Source: Sclerotinia nivalis
Lineage: Eukaryota; Ascomycota; Leotiomycetes; Helotiales; Sclerotiniaceae
DNA: 64,000 nt
Direction of reading: 5' to 3'
Assembly: GCA_029531795.1 (NCBI GenBank)
Contig: JAPEIS010000010.1
Coordinates: 1,550,001-1,614,000 of the forward strand
Of this stretch, positions 41,701 through 54,494 are shown one piece after another. The position numbers were made by a program, and so were the translations under genes. Under the pieces are notes generated by a model that saw only the letters and a program-made list of their open reading frames with translations, was not told the DNA's origin and did no database searches. Each line of letters starts with the position of its first letter. The first letter of the stretch is position 1.

Positions 41701-42099
41701 TCTATAAGCTTATTAAACTCTTTTTGATATAATTCGATATATCGAGAAAATGGATCTCTATTTTCGATGAATATTTCATCAAATGAATCTAGAAACTCTT
41801 TTTCTTCTATTTCTTAAAGGAATACTGTAATTTGAGGTAATAGTTTTTCGTTTGTTTTGATCTTATCATTGGAATTGACCAAATTGATTATATTGATTAT
41901 ATTGACCAAATTGTTTCTCACCTTCTTTCGAAGTTGAGTTCTTAGTTGTTCTTCTAATAATGGTGTTTTAGATTGTAGTATTGATATTGTTGAAGATATA
42001 AATTGCAAAGAAGTTTTTACTACAATAGTATCGTCGTCGTCGTTGTTATCAATTTCTTTATTGCTATTATTATCGATTTCTTCATTATTGATTTCTTCT

Positions 42100-43140
42100 G
42101 ATTCTTTTAATTCTGATTCAGTATAAAATAATCGTACAACAATAGATCTAAATTTTGTTGATCTATTTGGAAATTGAATTAAGTATATTTCTTCTTTTAT
42201 AACTAATAATTTATAAGATCCAATCTATTCTCCAGATCGATTGCCTCTCTTACCTTCTCTTTATATTAAAACATTAAAATTGATAGATAATATATAAACT
42301 TTTGAAATAGAAAATCCGTTTCATTGTTTTAATATTTCCTATACTTGATATTCTATTCGAATCTTTCGTACTTCTTTTATAGCTTTCCAAATAACATTAG
42401 TATATTGAATAATGATTTCGATTGATAAATTGATTTCATTTATTCGAAGATAGATATCGAATACTAATAAAGTAGATATAATTTCATCAGATTCTATTAT
42501 ATCATTTATAGCTTTGACAACTATCTAGAACAATATTATATTCGTAAATTCTATATCTTTGAATTCTTGACTTAATATAATATAGACTTTTCGAAATGGA
42601 TAATGATAACGTTTTACTATACCGATAGAATTATATACTTTTATAGATATACCCTTTGTAATAATAATCATTGTATTTATATATTGTATGAATTCTTTTG
42701 CTATAAAGTTCTTTCCTGTATCGTGGATAATATATTCAAGTGGTCTGATATAAACATCAATCTAGCATTCTTTAATTTTATCCTATATATATTTCGCAAA
42801 GATATTTTCTAATTATCGAACTATTTAATAACAGATTGTCTCATCTATTATATAAAAAACAGGTTTCTTATTGATATATATAATATCAATCATAATAGAA
42901 TAATTGAACTCAATATTCTCAGATAATATAAACTTGAATCTTCTAGATGATTTCCTATATTTTTGATAATATTTATAATATTTGATAAGATACTTGATAA
43001 CATTGTAGTCTTCCTTATAACTTGCTTATTATAAAATTCGATGGAATTTCTTTATAAAAGGGTAACCGAATCGTCGATGTAATTGACGAAATTCGATGTT
43101 AGTTATATAGCATTCATTATATCGGATTGATTCCTGAATA
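42100..43140 (-). pseudogene. Copia-C: GAG-pre-integrase domain and integrase
   Basis: Near 43085-43040 the minus strand reads EFRQLHRRFGYPFIKKFHRI, the well-kept opening of the zinc-binding GAG-pre-integrase domain (LHRRFGH in relatives). The core follows in fragments to about 42100. Stops interrupt it repeatedly. Confidence 0.7.
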
Positions 43141-43149
43141 AATGCATTA

Positions 43150-43700
43150 ATATTGATCTTTCAGATTAGATAAACATGATTAAATCGTCGAATAACTGGG
43201 TAGTTTCGTATTGGTATAACTAATTCATTAATAATATTGTTGTAGAAAATCTTAAATCGATTTATATTTGCTAAACTTAATAGAAATAGAATATTTGTTT
43301 CAAGAATATAAAATTCTACTATTCCAAATAGTAGTATAATAAAAAATGACCCTACTGAAGTTGCAATTCCTTTTTCAAACCTGACATTCGCTATTCCAGC
43401 TGTTTTTGAATTATATTCGATATAGAATATCTTTTGCTATACTTAATATTAATCGAATCCTATTATTGAAAGTCTTGCAGTTTTTATATCGATATATATA
43501 CTATAAAACTCTTTACTAATATAGATTTATTCTTTATAAAATGATTCAGTTTTAGCTTCTTTGATTATTATATAACGAAAAGATTGATTGATTAATTGAT
43601 TGAATACTTTCCTTTCATTGATAGATCCTGAATTAATGAAGAAACTGTCATCGATCTTTTCATCATTGTTGAGTTTTAGATTTGCGAAAAAGATTCCCAT
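43150..43700 (-). pseudogene. Copia-C: protease
   Basis: Minus-strand fragments KTAGIANVRFEKGIATSVGS and ILFLLSLANINRF (about 43410-43260) match the protease of Copia-A (LLSLTDINRL) in order. The Asp motif itself, expected further right, is not clearly readable. Confidence 0.65.
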
Positions 43701-43839
43701 TTCTTTATTGAATTCGTTTTCGTTATCGATTAATTTCCTTTTATAGTTTATTAACCATTGATTGAAACATTATTTGAAAGTATGATTGCTATCTTTTCTA
43801 AATTTCGCTTTATATTTCTATCTGGATTCTTTTTGTTCT

Positions 43840-43925
43840 TTTTTCGAATGTTTGATAAAACGATATCCTTTCTTTTTGTAAATCCAGCACTTTAGATTAC
43901 AATTTCGAAAGTTGTTTCGGGAATG
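43840..43925 (-). pseudogene. Copia-C: gag zinc-knuckle relic
   Basis: The minus strand reads FRNCNLKCWIYKKKGYRFIK, then HSKKEQKES, equivalent to the CYICKKENCWS...EEQKE block of Copia-B (63200-63290). Two Cys positions have become Tyr. It would bind element RNA in packaging. Confidence 0.65.
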
Positions 43926-44190
43926 GGAATCGTATCGATAATTATAATAGTATTTTCGATCAATAAAGAATATTGAATCCTTATCTTTCTTATTAATCTT
44001 TTCCCAAATATTAATAGATTATTTCAATTGATTAATAAATCCTGATATATCTTCTTTTGTATTTATATATATTATATTATATACCGGGATATCCTTATAT
44101 ATTTATATTAATTATATATGAAAATGTTTTATTAAATATATCTTTGATTCAAGTTTTAATTGTAATTGATATAGATCCTTAATCATTAAT

Positions 44191-44323
44191 AGATATCGTA
44201 CCAAAAAGGAGGCAGGTAACGTGACTCCAAAAGAATCTATATAATCACTCCAACTCAATCTAGTTTAATAAAAAATACGCAACTTCAATTTATCATTTTG
44301 TATTCGTTTATATTGTATTTACT
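44191..44323 (+). repeat. 5' LTR of Gypsy-III (133 bp)
   Basis: Contains the near-identical block ccaaaaaggaggcaggtaa and tttaataaaaaatacgcaac shared with 52645-52777. Preceded by ttaat. Confidence 0.88.
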
Positions 44324-44689
44324 GATGACCTATATAGGGATCTATAGATATCTAATATATCGCTAATATCTCTCTGTTTGCAGATTTATATTTTATTCTC
44401 TTTTCGAAAAAACTATCTTTTGAATCTTCTTTTTAGGGTTATTGATTGGCATTATAAATTTCAACAATTCGATCATTTCAAGAAAGCAAAACAAAGCTAT
44501 CGTAATATAGATTCGCTGTCCGCAGAACTATCAATTTGTATGTAGAATCCCCGATTTTTGATTTATCTAAAGTATCGACTCTTCGTTGTATCAAAACGTT
44601 TCTTTTCAGAGATCTTAATCTAGTATAATAGTTGTATTTTTAAAAATAAATTTAGTGTCGTCTTTTTATCAAAACTTTTAATCTTTCGA

Positions 44690-46100
44690 TAATCGAACTT
44701 CCTTTTGACTTCGAACCTTCGAAATATTTATACTTCTTATAGTTGAAAAGTAAAAGATTCAATCTGAAGACCAGTTCCGAAACCTATTTCAGATATCGAC
44801 AAGTTGTTACTCGTTTTTATCGATATCTTTCTGATTTTGATTCACAAGAACGAGTATATTATATATCTCTTATTGAAGAACTTCTTTTTTCGATTTACAA
44901 TCCTTCAGAATCTTTATAAATAAGACTCTTAGGATTCGAAATATATCTTTTATTAAACCATCTAAAAGAATTCAATTCGTTTCCTATTATATTTTTATCT
45001 CCTTTCTTCAATCTTTCCAATTCGAATCTTCAAATTACAAGTATATCGATATTCGATGATACTAAAGCTGAGGAGCTTTGGAATAAGATCAATATCGATT
45101 CAGTATTTGAATTCGATCATTGTAATATATTAAGTTCTGTATGGTTAAATACGATCAAAACTATTGTTAAACGAATTATTAGAGATCCAATTTACAAACC
45201 ATTTGTTTTTTTCATTATAGTTCAATTGAAATTTAAAAGGAAAACTCAAATCTGGGTAAATAATTATATCGATTTCAAAACTATTTTTGAAAATACCGAA
45301 ACAGTTATTCAGGAAAATGAATTTGTTTTTACTAAAGACTTTCTAAATTATTATTCTTTTTATGATAATGAAAATACAGTTCAGAATGTAATGGATTTAA
45401 TGAATTCGTTTGTTTAAACTAAGAACGAAACTTTTGAGAAATATTATTCACGAGTAAAGAATATTTAATACAATATAGGACTTAAAAATATTTCTGTTTT
45501 TGAAAAGGACCTTGATGTTATTAATACAATTGTTCAAGAAAAGCTAGTTCTTAACTTTATTAAAGGATTAATCGATTCTACTTTTCGCAATTATTCTATT
45601 TCCAATAATATTATTTATCGATCTCTTGCCGAAAGTTATTATACAATTCAAAACACTAAAAGAAATATGGAGCTTCAAGATTCACTTATAAACGATGAGA
45701 TCGTTAAAGAATTTACAGATAGTATATCCAATATCAAATCTAAAGGGTTTATCAAAGAACAAAAGCTCGAAGTTCTTTCCCAACAATTAAAATCGAAATT
45801 TATTTTTAAAAAGGATAATTCGGAAGGAAACTACAATTCCAATAACTTTCGAAATCAAAATAGAGATGGAAATAACAATCGCAATAATAATAATCGATAA
45901 GAATAGAATAATGGCCTTCAGCAGATCTTCAATCAAACCCGACAAGCCAATTTACCGGATTCAAAGACTTCGAAACATTTTATTATGAATAGTATAGAAG
46001 AATATAATCCAAATAAGAAACCTCTTTATTTCGATTATAAAGAATATAAATATTTTAAGTCTGAATGTATTAAAAATCCTTTATTAATATAACAATAAGC
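44690..46100 (+). pseudogene. Gypsy-III: gag with zinc-knuckle relic
   Basis: Pieces 45226-45417 and 45667-45900 are open. The latter ends in an Asn/Arg-rich stretch (NSNNFRNQNRDGNNNRNNNN). Near 46015-46065 LYFDYKEYKYFKSECIKN stands for CYDCKEYGHFKSEC, with Cys and His codons mutated. A FENTETVIQENEFVFTKDFL block and a TFEKYYSRVKNI block are typical of Gypsy gag capsid regions. Confidence 0.7.
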
Positions 46101-47379
46101 AATTCTCTGTATTATGATTTTATTTTAGAGTATTATTATTAGTAATCTTTTTTATATCGTTATAGGAGATTGGTTTATAAAAAAAACTAGTATCAATCAA
46201 ATTGATGTAATTAGTTCGAGAAAATCAGATCGAGTTTGTATCAATTGCTATAGGAAACCAAAAGTTGATAAAGATATTCTTTTTCAGTTAAATAGTATTT
46301 ATAATTCAGATATTACTTTTTATAATATTATTCCAAACAACGAATTCGATAGTTCTTTAGATTATTCAGATCAAGGATCCTTCAATACTTCGATTAATTT
46401 TATATAAATACTTGAACAAGACTTTGTTGAAGAAATTAATTCAGATGATACTAATGATAAAGAAGATCTTGAGAATGAGATTACCTTTTATACAATTGCT
46501 TTGTAACGAAAGAAATCTCGTTCTATTGTTTTATCAGAATTTGAAGATATCTATTCTTCTTTTCAATTACAGAAAGAAATTCGTAAACAAAACAAGAATT
46601 TTTTTGCACTTTATACTTGTAATCGAAACAAAAAAACTACCTTTCAGATATTAATAACATTTTCACAATCACAAGTTTCTATTCCTTCTTCAGAAGTTTG
46701 TTGAACTGAGTTATCACCGCTGGAAGTTCGATTATCTATCCCCCCTTTTAAGTATACAATTTCTACTAGCAATTGTAAAAGATATTCTAAAGATCCTAAA
46801 TCACTTTCTAATATCGTTGATAGATAAAGACAAGGATTAATGGATTATAAGATATTCATACAATGTTTCATATTAGATTTTGAAGGAATTAACCTTTTAG
46901 ATTTTTACCAGATCTCCCCGGATGCGGTCAAGCATTTCAGATACCTTACTATTCGAGAAAACTTAATTAGAAAGAAGAAACCAATGATTATTCATAAATC
47001 AAAAGTTTCCTTAACTCTTTCAACTTTAATTCAGAATAAAGATCAAGATAATCCTGATCAAAATAGTTAATTTGGTCAATTTGATCAATTAAATCAGAAT
47101 TCAATTACGAATTTAGATTTTAAATTAATATATCTAATTCGATATGGATTTATTCAGAATCATTTGATTCATTTTTTTTCTGATCAAATTCGATAGTATT
47201 TCTTTTATAAATAAAAGGATCCCAAATACAATCTATCAAGTTTCAGCGCTTTTTTCAAGAACGATTGACAAATGATTAATTTAGATAGGACTAATACTAT
47301 AGATTATCTAACTACTCTGATCATTATTTGTATTGCAGATAAAGATCGTTCTTTCCGAATTAAGGGAATATATATGTTG

Positions 47380-47720
47380 CTAGGATTACCTTCAATAAAG
47401 GTTATTATAGGCAAATCCAATTGTATAGTCGATTAGGGTTCTGATAGTAATATTGTTTCTTTTGTTTTCATTGATCATTTAGATTTATATCGATATAGAA
47501 TTCAATTCAATAACAATATCTTTATAAGAATTGTTAATAGAATAGATATAGGTTTGAAAGAATATATTACTATTAATCTTGTAGTCGAAGGGGTTCGACA
47601 AATTATTTATACTTTTATTTGTTCTAATAAAGAAAGTAATCTTAATAAGGATCAAAAGATTCTTTTGCTAGATCTATCATAACTCTATACAATCAAAGAT
47701 CATATTGATATCTTTAATTC
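47380..47720 (+). pseudogene. Gypsy-III: retropepsin-like protease
   Basis: NCIVDxGSDSNIVSFVFID (about 47417-47475) takes the place of the LLDTGSEVNIIS motif; the stop falls between the Asp and Gly. IRIVNRIDIGLKEYITINLV and a TFICSNKES block follow, fitting the second half of the fold. Confidence 0.7.
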
Positions 47721-48098
47721 TATTCTTTCTATCGGAGACAAAGATTTGGATGAGAAAAGAATACTTATTCAAACTCCGAAACTCAAACAATCCTTTTTTC
47801 ATCAATTCATTTTATATCCAACCGATTCAAAGTATCAAATAGCTATCCTAAATACTGAAATTTCGATGAATTTTGAAATTGCCAATAGAAATATTGATAA
47901 TTTTGTATCCAAGATCAAACCGATTCCGAAGATGATACAATTTGAAGATTAATAAAAATCTAATTCATCAGAAAACTCTTTCGATTCAACAGATTCCAAA
48001 GAAGTATTCGAAGAAGTATCTAATTCCTTTTCTAAATCTATTTCAGAATCTCAAAATGATTATTCAGATTCAAATGATTTATAAGATTCTTTAAACTC

Positions 48099-49560
48099 TT
48101 GAATCCTCAATATAATTCAAAACTACTTTTTTTTTTTTCGAAAATCAGTATTAAAGAATCTAAAGAAATTCAAAATAAAGACTTTTTATATATTCAATCT
48201 CTTCAAAAGTTTATACAATCCAAATTATCTTATTCAATAAAGGATATACTCCTTCAATTACTAAATAGCCTCGGAAAAAATGCTTTTTCAAATATTTTTG
48301 CCGAAAAACAAGATTATAATTTCGATTATCAGAAACATCGTTATCATTCTATATCTTCCTTTTCGAAAACTCAATTATTATATACTTTTAATACAACCTT
48401 TCAAATGGATGATCTATATATATTACTCGAAATTCTATATCAATTCGATTTTTCTTTCAAAATAGATTTCAAATGTTTCAAATTACTTCTTCAAGAAAGA
48501 GATCAATATATTTCGATCAATCAAACTTTTACCTTTCAATTGGACCCTTCAAAAACATATATATATTCTACAAATAAAAGATCAATTCTTCAAGAAATAT
48601 CTACAAACTCATCAAATGTTATTAATAGATGGTTTCAAAAGAATGAAATTGATATAAATCCCTTAACAATAAATGAACTTCGATTAAAAGTTATTCGATT
48701 TTTTTATATTTATAAGGATTTAAATATTACAGAATTAGCTTATATTCCTTCTATTCCTCTTTATATTTATCAAGTATAATTCAAATCAAGCATTTTTCTT
48801 TATAAAAATAGGAAAAGATCTAGATACAATCCTCAATAGATATTTTGGCTTAATAAGATCATATCTGAAAGGTACAAATGTTATATATATGAATATACTA
48901 TAATAACCAACAGCAAACTTTCCGATTAATCAACAATGTTATTAATAATTGATAAACCAAATGTTGAATATTCCAAAAATCTTCCTTCTTATAAATCTAA
49001 TTCTGAAAGATATATAGTTTTCGATTATTCGAAGATTATAGAACAAATACCAGATAATTATTATACTTTATCTTAAGATATTCACGAGTTTCTTTTTTAT
49101 TCTAATCATAAAGTATATCTACAATTCGATTTGAAATATACTTATTAAAATATACCTCTTCATTTAAAAGATCGTTATTATTTTACCTTTTCTATAGGAG
49201 ATTCAGTTTAGATATAATCTACCAGAGTTCCACAAGGTATTTAAACTGTTTGTTTTTCTATGTTTGAGTTTCTCTATACAGTTTTCAATTATATTCCTCC
49301 TTTTAAAAATAATTCAACAGATAGGGAATATTCTTTTATACTTGAATTTAATACTGAAAACAATCTAGTATTGGTCAAATTCTATATTGATAATATCTTT
49401 TCAGATTCTGCAATTCCGGAAGAAGTTTATTTTAATCTAATTAATTATATTCTTCCTCATCTTGATTTCGTTCAACTATATTTATCTTTCAAAAAATTGT
49501 ATATCTTTGTTGATTAAATAGAGGCTTTAGAAGTTCTTTATAAAGTTGACAATATTATAA
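48099..49560 (+). pseudogene. Gypsy-III: linker and reverse transcriptase
   Basis: A 226-codon open stretch (48099-48779) precedes RT; its function is unclear and it is unusually well preserved. RT is then readable from RVPQGIxTVCFSMFEFLYTV near 49225 (the equivalent of RMPQG in this Gypsy branch) into the open stretch 49260-49517, with the box FYIDNIFSDS (about 49380-49410) and ILPHLDFVQLYLSFKKLYIF. The second Asp of the YxDDIF box has become Asn. Confidence 0.75.
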
Positions 49561-49849
49561 TTACTAAATTTGCTAGAGCAACCAAAATCAAAAATTTTCC
49601 GGTTTCTATTAATCAGACTGGAGTTCGAAGTTTTCTAATTACAATACAGATGATCTGTAAAGGTATTAAGAACTTTGTTGAAATCTTTTATTCTTTTTTC
49701 TATTTTATAGGTAAAGTGAAATGGTAATAAAAAACTTGTAAATAATTAGTTTTCGAATTTTTACAAAAGAAATACTCAGAAATAGTTGATTCCTATAATA
49801 TCGATTATACTCTTTCAATTCAGATATATATAGATTCAAATACTTTTAT

Positions 49850-51560
49850 ATCAAGATGCTTTATTATTCAGAAATGCTACTCTTTAGAATAGAATACTAA
49901 ATGTTTAATGGAATATTCTATATTATATAATTCCTTTTTGTTGATCAAAATATAAAGAAATTATAGTATTTATAAACGCAAATTATTTGCTATTATTGAA
50001 TTCATTAGAAAATACTATTACTATTTCAGATTTATTAAAGATTATATAATCTTCATTAATTATTTATTACTTACCAATTTCCTTTCTTTCAATTCTTAGA
50101 TTAGAAATATATATATTTATTAAACAATAAAGCTTTCTATTCTCAATATTATTATTATTTATATTCTGAAAATTTACAATAAAATCGTGGATGCTCTTTC
50201 TCGTACTATTTTCCCGGATCCTGATTACAAATTAGATGATCTTTTAGATTCTTTAAAAGAACTATAATATAATACAAACAATCCCAAATGGATTTGGAAA
50301 AACAATATTGAAAACTATAAAGAACTTTTTCATTTTCGAGAAGTCCAATATCTATAGAAACAATTAGATCTTAAAGATCAGAATATATTCTTTATATTAT
50401 CATTAAAAGAATCAATAATTATCAATCATCTAATAATTATCTTCAATAGTATTCAATATAATCCAATTACAAACAAATATAATAAGGATCCATAATATTC
50501 TTCTATATATATTTATATAACAACTCAAACTCTTTCTAAAGATTTTTTCAAGCTAAAAAAAGCAACCTTTCTTAAATATATCAAAAACTTTTATATACTC
50601 GAAAGCAAGCTGTATTTTTTTTTCTGTAGAGTTAATAAACGATGTATCCTCAAATCTAAAATTTCAGAAATATTAGCTTTCGTTTATAATTTAGAAGATT
50701 ATTATATAACAAAATTCATAACCAAAAAGCTTAGGAATTATTGATGATCAATATTAATTACTGATATCAAATAGTATATCCAAGATTGTATAAAATGTAT
50801 TAAGTATAATATACAATAAAGGATATCTTATCTCAAATCTTATAAAATTGATCGTTCTTTAATTTTTATTGATTTCGATTTTATAGAACCTTTTTTATTT
50901 ACCCTAATCAATAAAACTGAGATCCTTAAAATGATCTAATCGATAGTTCAGAAACTTATCAAAATCGGTATTATTATTCAATCAATAGATTTCGATAATG
51001 ATATATTCGATAAAGAAGGTTTTATTTATTTTTCTTATATTTTTCTTGTAATCGATTACTTTTCATATTATATTTAAGCTTTTTTAATAATTGGAGTAAT
51101 TAATGCTGAAATAATAAGATATTTAAATTGGATTTTCAATACTTTTGGAATTCTGATTGAAGGATTTCATAATCTAGATATTCATTTTGAAAATAAAATA
51201 GTTAAATAATTTGTTAAAGAAACCGGAATGCTACTTATTTCTATAATTGTAAAAACTAAAAAATTCTTTAGAATAATTGAAAAAGGTAACAATCTTTTTC
51301 AAAGAATCCTCAAGAAGATTGATTCAGGAATCGAAAATTAGTCTATAGAAGTTCAAACTTTAATCAATTTATTTAATATATGAGAAATTGATCATTTAGG
51401 ATATTCTCTTTACGAAATCCTTTTTGAATATTATCCTGTAGAATATTTGAAGATCAAATACTCTTCAAATCAATATCTTGAAATCTAAAACTTTTTATTC
51501 AACATTACAAACCTCGATAAGGACTTTTTAGAAGAAATTTATCAATCAAAAGTCTTCGAT
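49850..51560 (+). pseudogene. Gypsy-III: RNase H and integrase
   Basis: RNase H is only weakly readable around 49950-50260 (with VDALSRTIFPDPDYKL, the equivalent of ADALSR, near 50190). Integrase follows: DYYITKFITKKLRNY and the CIKC pair of the zinc finger near 50700-50815, FIDFDFIEPFLFTLI (first Asp) near 50860, and DIHFENKIVK near 51180 with catalytic residues partly changed. Confidence 0.7.
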
Positions 51561-52644
51561 TTTATATATAATAGAAAGCTAATTCAATAGGAAATCTTAC
51601 AATAATCTGATTGGAAAAAGGTATTAACCAAAGAAAAATACAATATAAGTATTCGAAATTATATAGTTTTCGATCCTAATTAAATAATTATATTTTATAA
51701 TGAAATATGTGCTAAAAAAAAACTTCATTCAATTTATTATGATCTATTTGTAATAATTGGTCCTATAGGAAATCATTAGAAATCCTATCAATTATAATAA
51801 GTCAATAATAAACCTATTCATCGATTCTTTTATATCGATTATCTAAAATCCTTTAAACCTAGAACAGGCCATTTGTAAGCTTCATTCGAAGAAAGTATCT
51901 CTGAATATTAGAATTTATAAACTAATACTTTCAAAACAATTCTTCCTTCAATCTTACAAAACAGAAAAGGTTTTTGGTAATCTGAAAAGGAAAATAATCC
52001 ATAATAACAACAAAAACATTTTCAAATCAAAGCATATATTACAAAAGAATTATACGGAATACACTTTCGATTTCAACAAGACCTAAATCACATACAAAAT
52101 CGGAAGAATCTAATCAAATCTATACAAGATCAAAGCTTCAATTAATCGATTAATTGATAAAATCATATTCGAATCTCAACAATCTGTTTTTGAGAAAATT
52201 GATACAGTTATAATTTTCGAAAAGGTTAAGAATAAAAAGATTATCAATTTAACGATTCTTTTGAACCTAAAGAACCTCAATAAACTCATTCCTGACTAAA
52301 CCACTTTCAGCAAACGATCTTGTAATTTTCCTTTCAGGCTTTCGATTATTTTCTTTAACCAAATCTAGACTTTATTTTCAATTCAATTCATGAAAGGTTT
52401 TAAGATCTTTCTATATTTATAGCAAAATGACATAAACCAAAAGCGGCATTAATTTAATATAATTCATTTCTTCTTTTTCATTAATTAGAAAAGTAAAAAT
52501 AGTATACTAAACTAAGAGCTAAAGAAATATCATTTCACAAAAAGACTTCTAATTCATTTAACAAGAAAACAACATATACATAGCTTCAGAAAACCTCTGA
52601 ATAAGAGAGGCATGCAGGGGCGCATGTTGCTTCAACTTCGGTCT

Positions 52645-52777
52645 AGATACCATACCAAAAAGGAGGCAGGTAATATGACTCCAAAAAGGTCTATATAGCC
52701 ACTCCAACTCAACCTAGTTTAATAAAAAATACGCAACTTCAATTTATCATTTTGTATCCGTTTACGTCGTGTTTACT
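52645..52777 (+). repeat. 3' LTR of Gypsy-III (133 bp)
   Basis: Same length and order as 44191-44323. The preceding 40 bp are unusually GC-rich for this region (gaggcatgcaggggcgcatg) and do not form a clear polypurine tract on the plus strand. Followed by ttaat. Confidence 0.88.
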
Positions 52778-52782
52778 TTAAT

Positions 52783-53500
52783 ATCAAACAATCATTTAAA
52801 GGTTTGTCTTTGTTCTTTTTTTGAATCTTTTTTAAAATTATATTATTCTATTTGCATAGCATATAACAATGATATTCATCTCCTTCGAAATTTTGTTTGA
52901 TAAAAGCATATATTTCTTTGAAGATAATTAATAATTCTATATAATTAATATAAAAGAATTCGAATATATTTCTTTTAAATATAATAGAGAATATTTTGAA
53001 GAATAATTTTTTTGGAACTTTTATTCATTATATCATTTTCTAAAAGATTGAAAGTTTGTAATCAAAATTATCATTATCCTTTTCATATTTTTCATTATCG
53101 TTATAGATTCTTGAAAGATTGATAAATGATTAATAACTATTTTCTATTCTTCCTTCTTTTTTTTTCTTTTCGTTATTATCGATATTGAATTATTCATTTA
53201 GATTATCTCCTCCTTTTTCTTTTTTTAATTGAAATACTTTTGAAAATGATTCTTCTTTAGTATTTCGATTATAATCTATAGCGATCTAATATAGATATTC
53301 TCCTAATTGAAACTTAAATAATAGAATACTATTATCTTTTAGATATTCTTTGATCTATTGTTCTATTTATGAAATATAATCTTTTATTTTCACAACAATA
53401 TAGAATACTTGATCAAATTCTATATCATCTTTTAATATGAATACTTTATTAATATATAAATTACAAAACGAACTTTCTTTTTCGAATTAACAATAAAAAA
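52783..53500 (-). other. Copia-C internal stretch right of Gypsy-III
   Basis: Belongs to the gag part of Copia-C in minus orientation, between the Gypsy-III insertion and the better preserved gag piece at 53540. Very AT-rich with many stops; no motif could be read. Confidence 0.5.
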
Positions 53501-53539
53501 TAGATCTGTATTTAGATTTTCGATTTTCAAAATAGTTTA

Positions 53540-53850
53540 ATTTTGATAAAAAAAGTATTCATCTTTTTTTCCTAAGTTTTTGAAGTTCTGTTTTATCGAC
53601 AATATTGAAATGCTCTAATTTGAAGCCTTCGAAATTGTCCCATAGGATTTCTATAAGATCGTAATCGATAATTTGTTCTTTATCATATTGAAGGTATTTG
53701 AATATAATATAATCATTGATAACTTCAGCGTTTCCGTATTCATCCTTTCTTATAGCAATCCAATTTCTAAATTTCTTCTTTGCAACGGAATAATCATAAT
53801 CATCAAATAATGGATTTAATATATTTATAATAGAGATCTTTCCAAATATA
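53540..53850 (-). pseudogene. Copia-C: gag N-terminal part
   Basis: Minus-strand translation DYDYSVAKKKFRNWIAIRKD and EYGNAEVINDYIIFKYLQYD is continuous for about 60 codons and reads like the N-terminal half of Copia-lineage gag. Leader and LTR lie to its right (53990-54494). Confidence 0.6.
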
Positions 53851-54287
53851 TTATTATTGTTTTCGGATTTATAAATAATATGTTTTTGAAAGGAATAGAG
53901 AAATAGAATAGAAAAGTATATTGTTTAAATTGTTTGTTGAATTGTAGATTCTTGAAAGAATATATTTCAAAAGAAAGAAAAAGAGTATATTTGTACTACA
54001 ATTCATATACAAAATACATAATGAATACAGGAATCTAACTACTACAATAACAATCGAACTCCCTTGAATTTTCTTCTGAAAATGATATTCAGAATTGATT
54101 CATTAGTATACCAATATCTTAACAAAGTAAGAAAACAGTATTCTTAATATTCAAATAGAAACAGTATCCACTTATTTGGAGATTGATATCTCTTCAAATT
54201 GATTCAATTGATTCTCAAAAGATTCTTCAGGAAAACAGTATTCCTTAAAGATATTCAAATCCCCTAATTTGTGATATCACTAATCAA

Positions 54288-54494
54288 TATTGGTATCGAA
54301 ATGGTAAGGTTCAAAATGTAAAGTACTTTAGTCTATTTGATAAAACTTGATTCTTAATTATTACTATCTATATTGAAAGAACGAGTTCCTTAAATACATA
54401 TTAAAGAAGCTCGTACGATCCCTTATAATCACATGATCTAATACGATCATATGATTTAACTACGGTTCATGATCATATAACTGTAATCTCAACA
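54288..54494 (-). repeat. Copia-C LTR, right (5' in coding direction), 207 bp
   Basis: Partner of 39949-40155. Plus-strand left end is tattgg (RIP of tgttgg), right end is ctcaaca, then gcttc. Confidence 0.93.

Larger units (their letters stand above)
44191..52777 (+). mobile_element. Gypsy-III: divergent Ty3/Gypsy element inside Copia-C, LTR ends AG...CT, TSD ttaat
   Basis: Two 133-bp direct repeats (44191-44323 and 52645-52777) flank an 8.6-kb plus-strand gag-pol of Gypsy order. ttaat stands on both sides (44186-44190, 52778-52782). The repeats start agata and end gtttact, not TG...CA. Gag has a zinc knuckle, the protease a DxGS-type site and RT a YIDNIF box, pointing to a Gypsy branch unlike Gypsy-II, IV, V and VI. 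No chromodomain is seen. Confidence 0.85.
39949..54494 (-). mobile_element. Copia-C: minus-strand Copia element, complete but split by Gypsy-III, TSD gcttc
   Basis: Two 207-bp LTRs (39949-40155 and 54288-54494) flank a minus-strand Copia pol, and gcttc is present on both sides (39944-39948 and 54495-54499). Read from the right: gag (about 53850-53540), an interruption by Gypsy-III (44191-52777), zinc knuckle, protease, integrase, RT, RNase H (to about 40820). Its own length without Gypsy-III is about 5.9 kb. It belongs to the same Copia lineage as Copia-A/B but has different LTRs. Confidence 0.9.
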
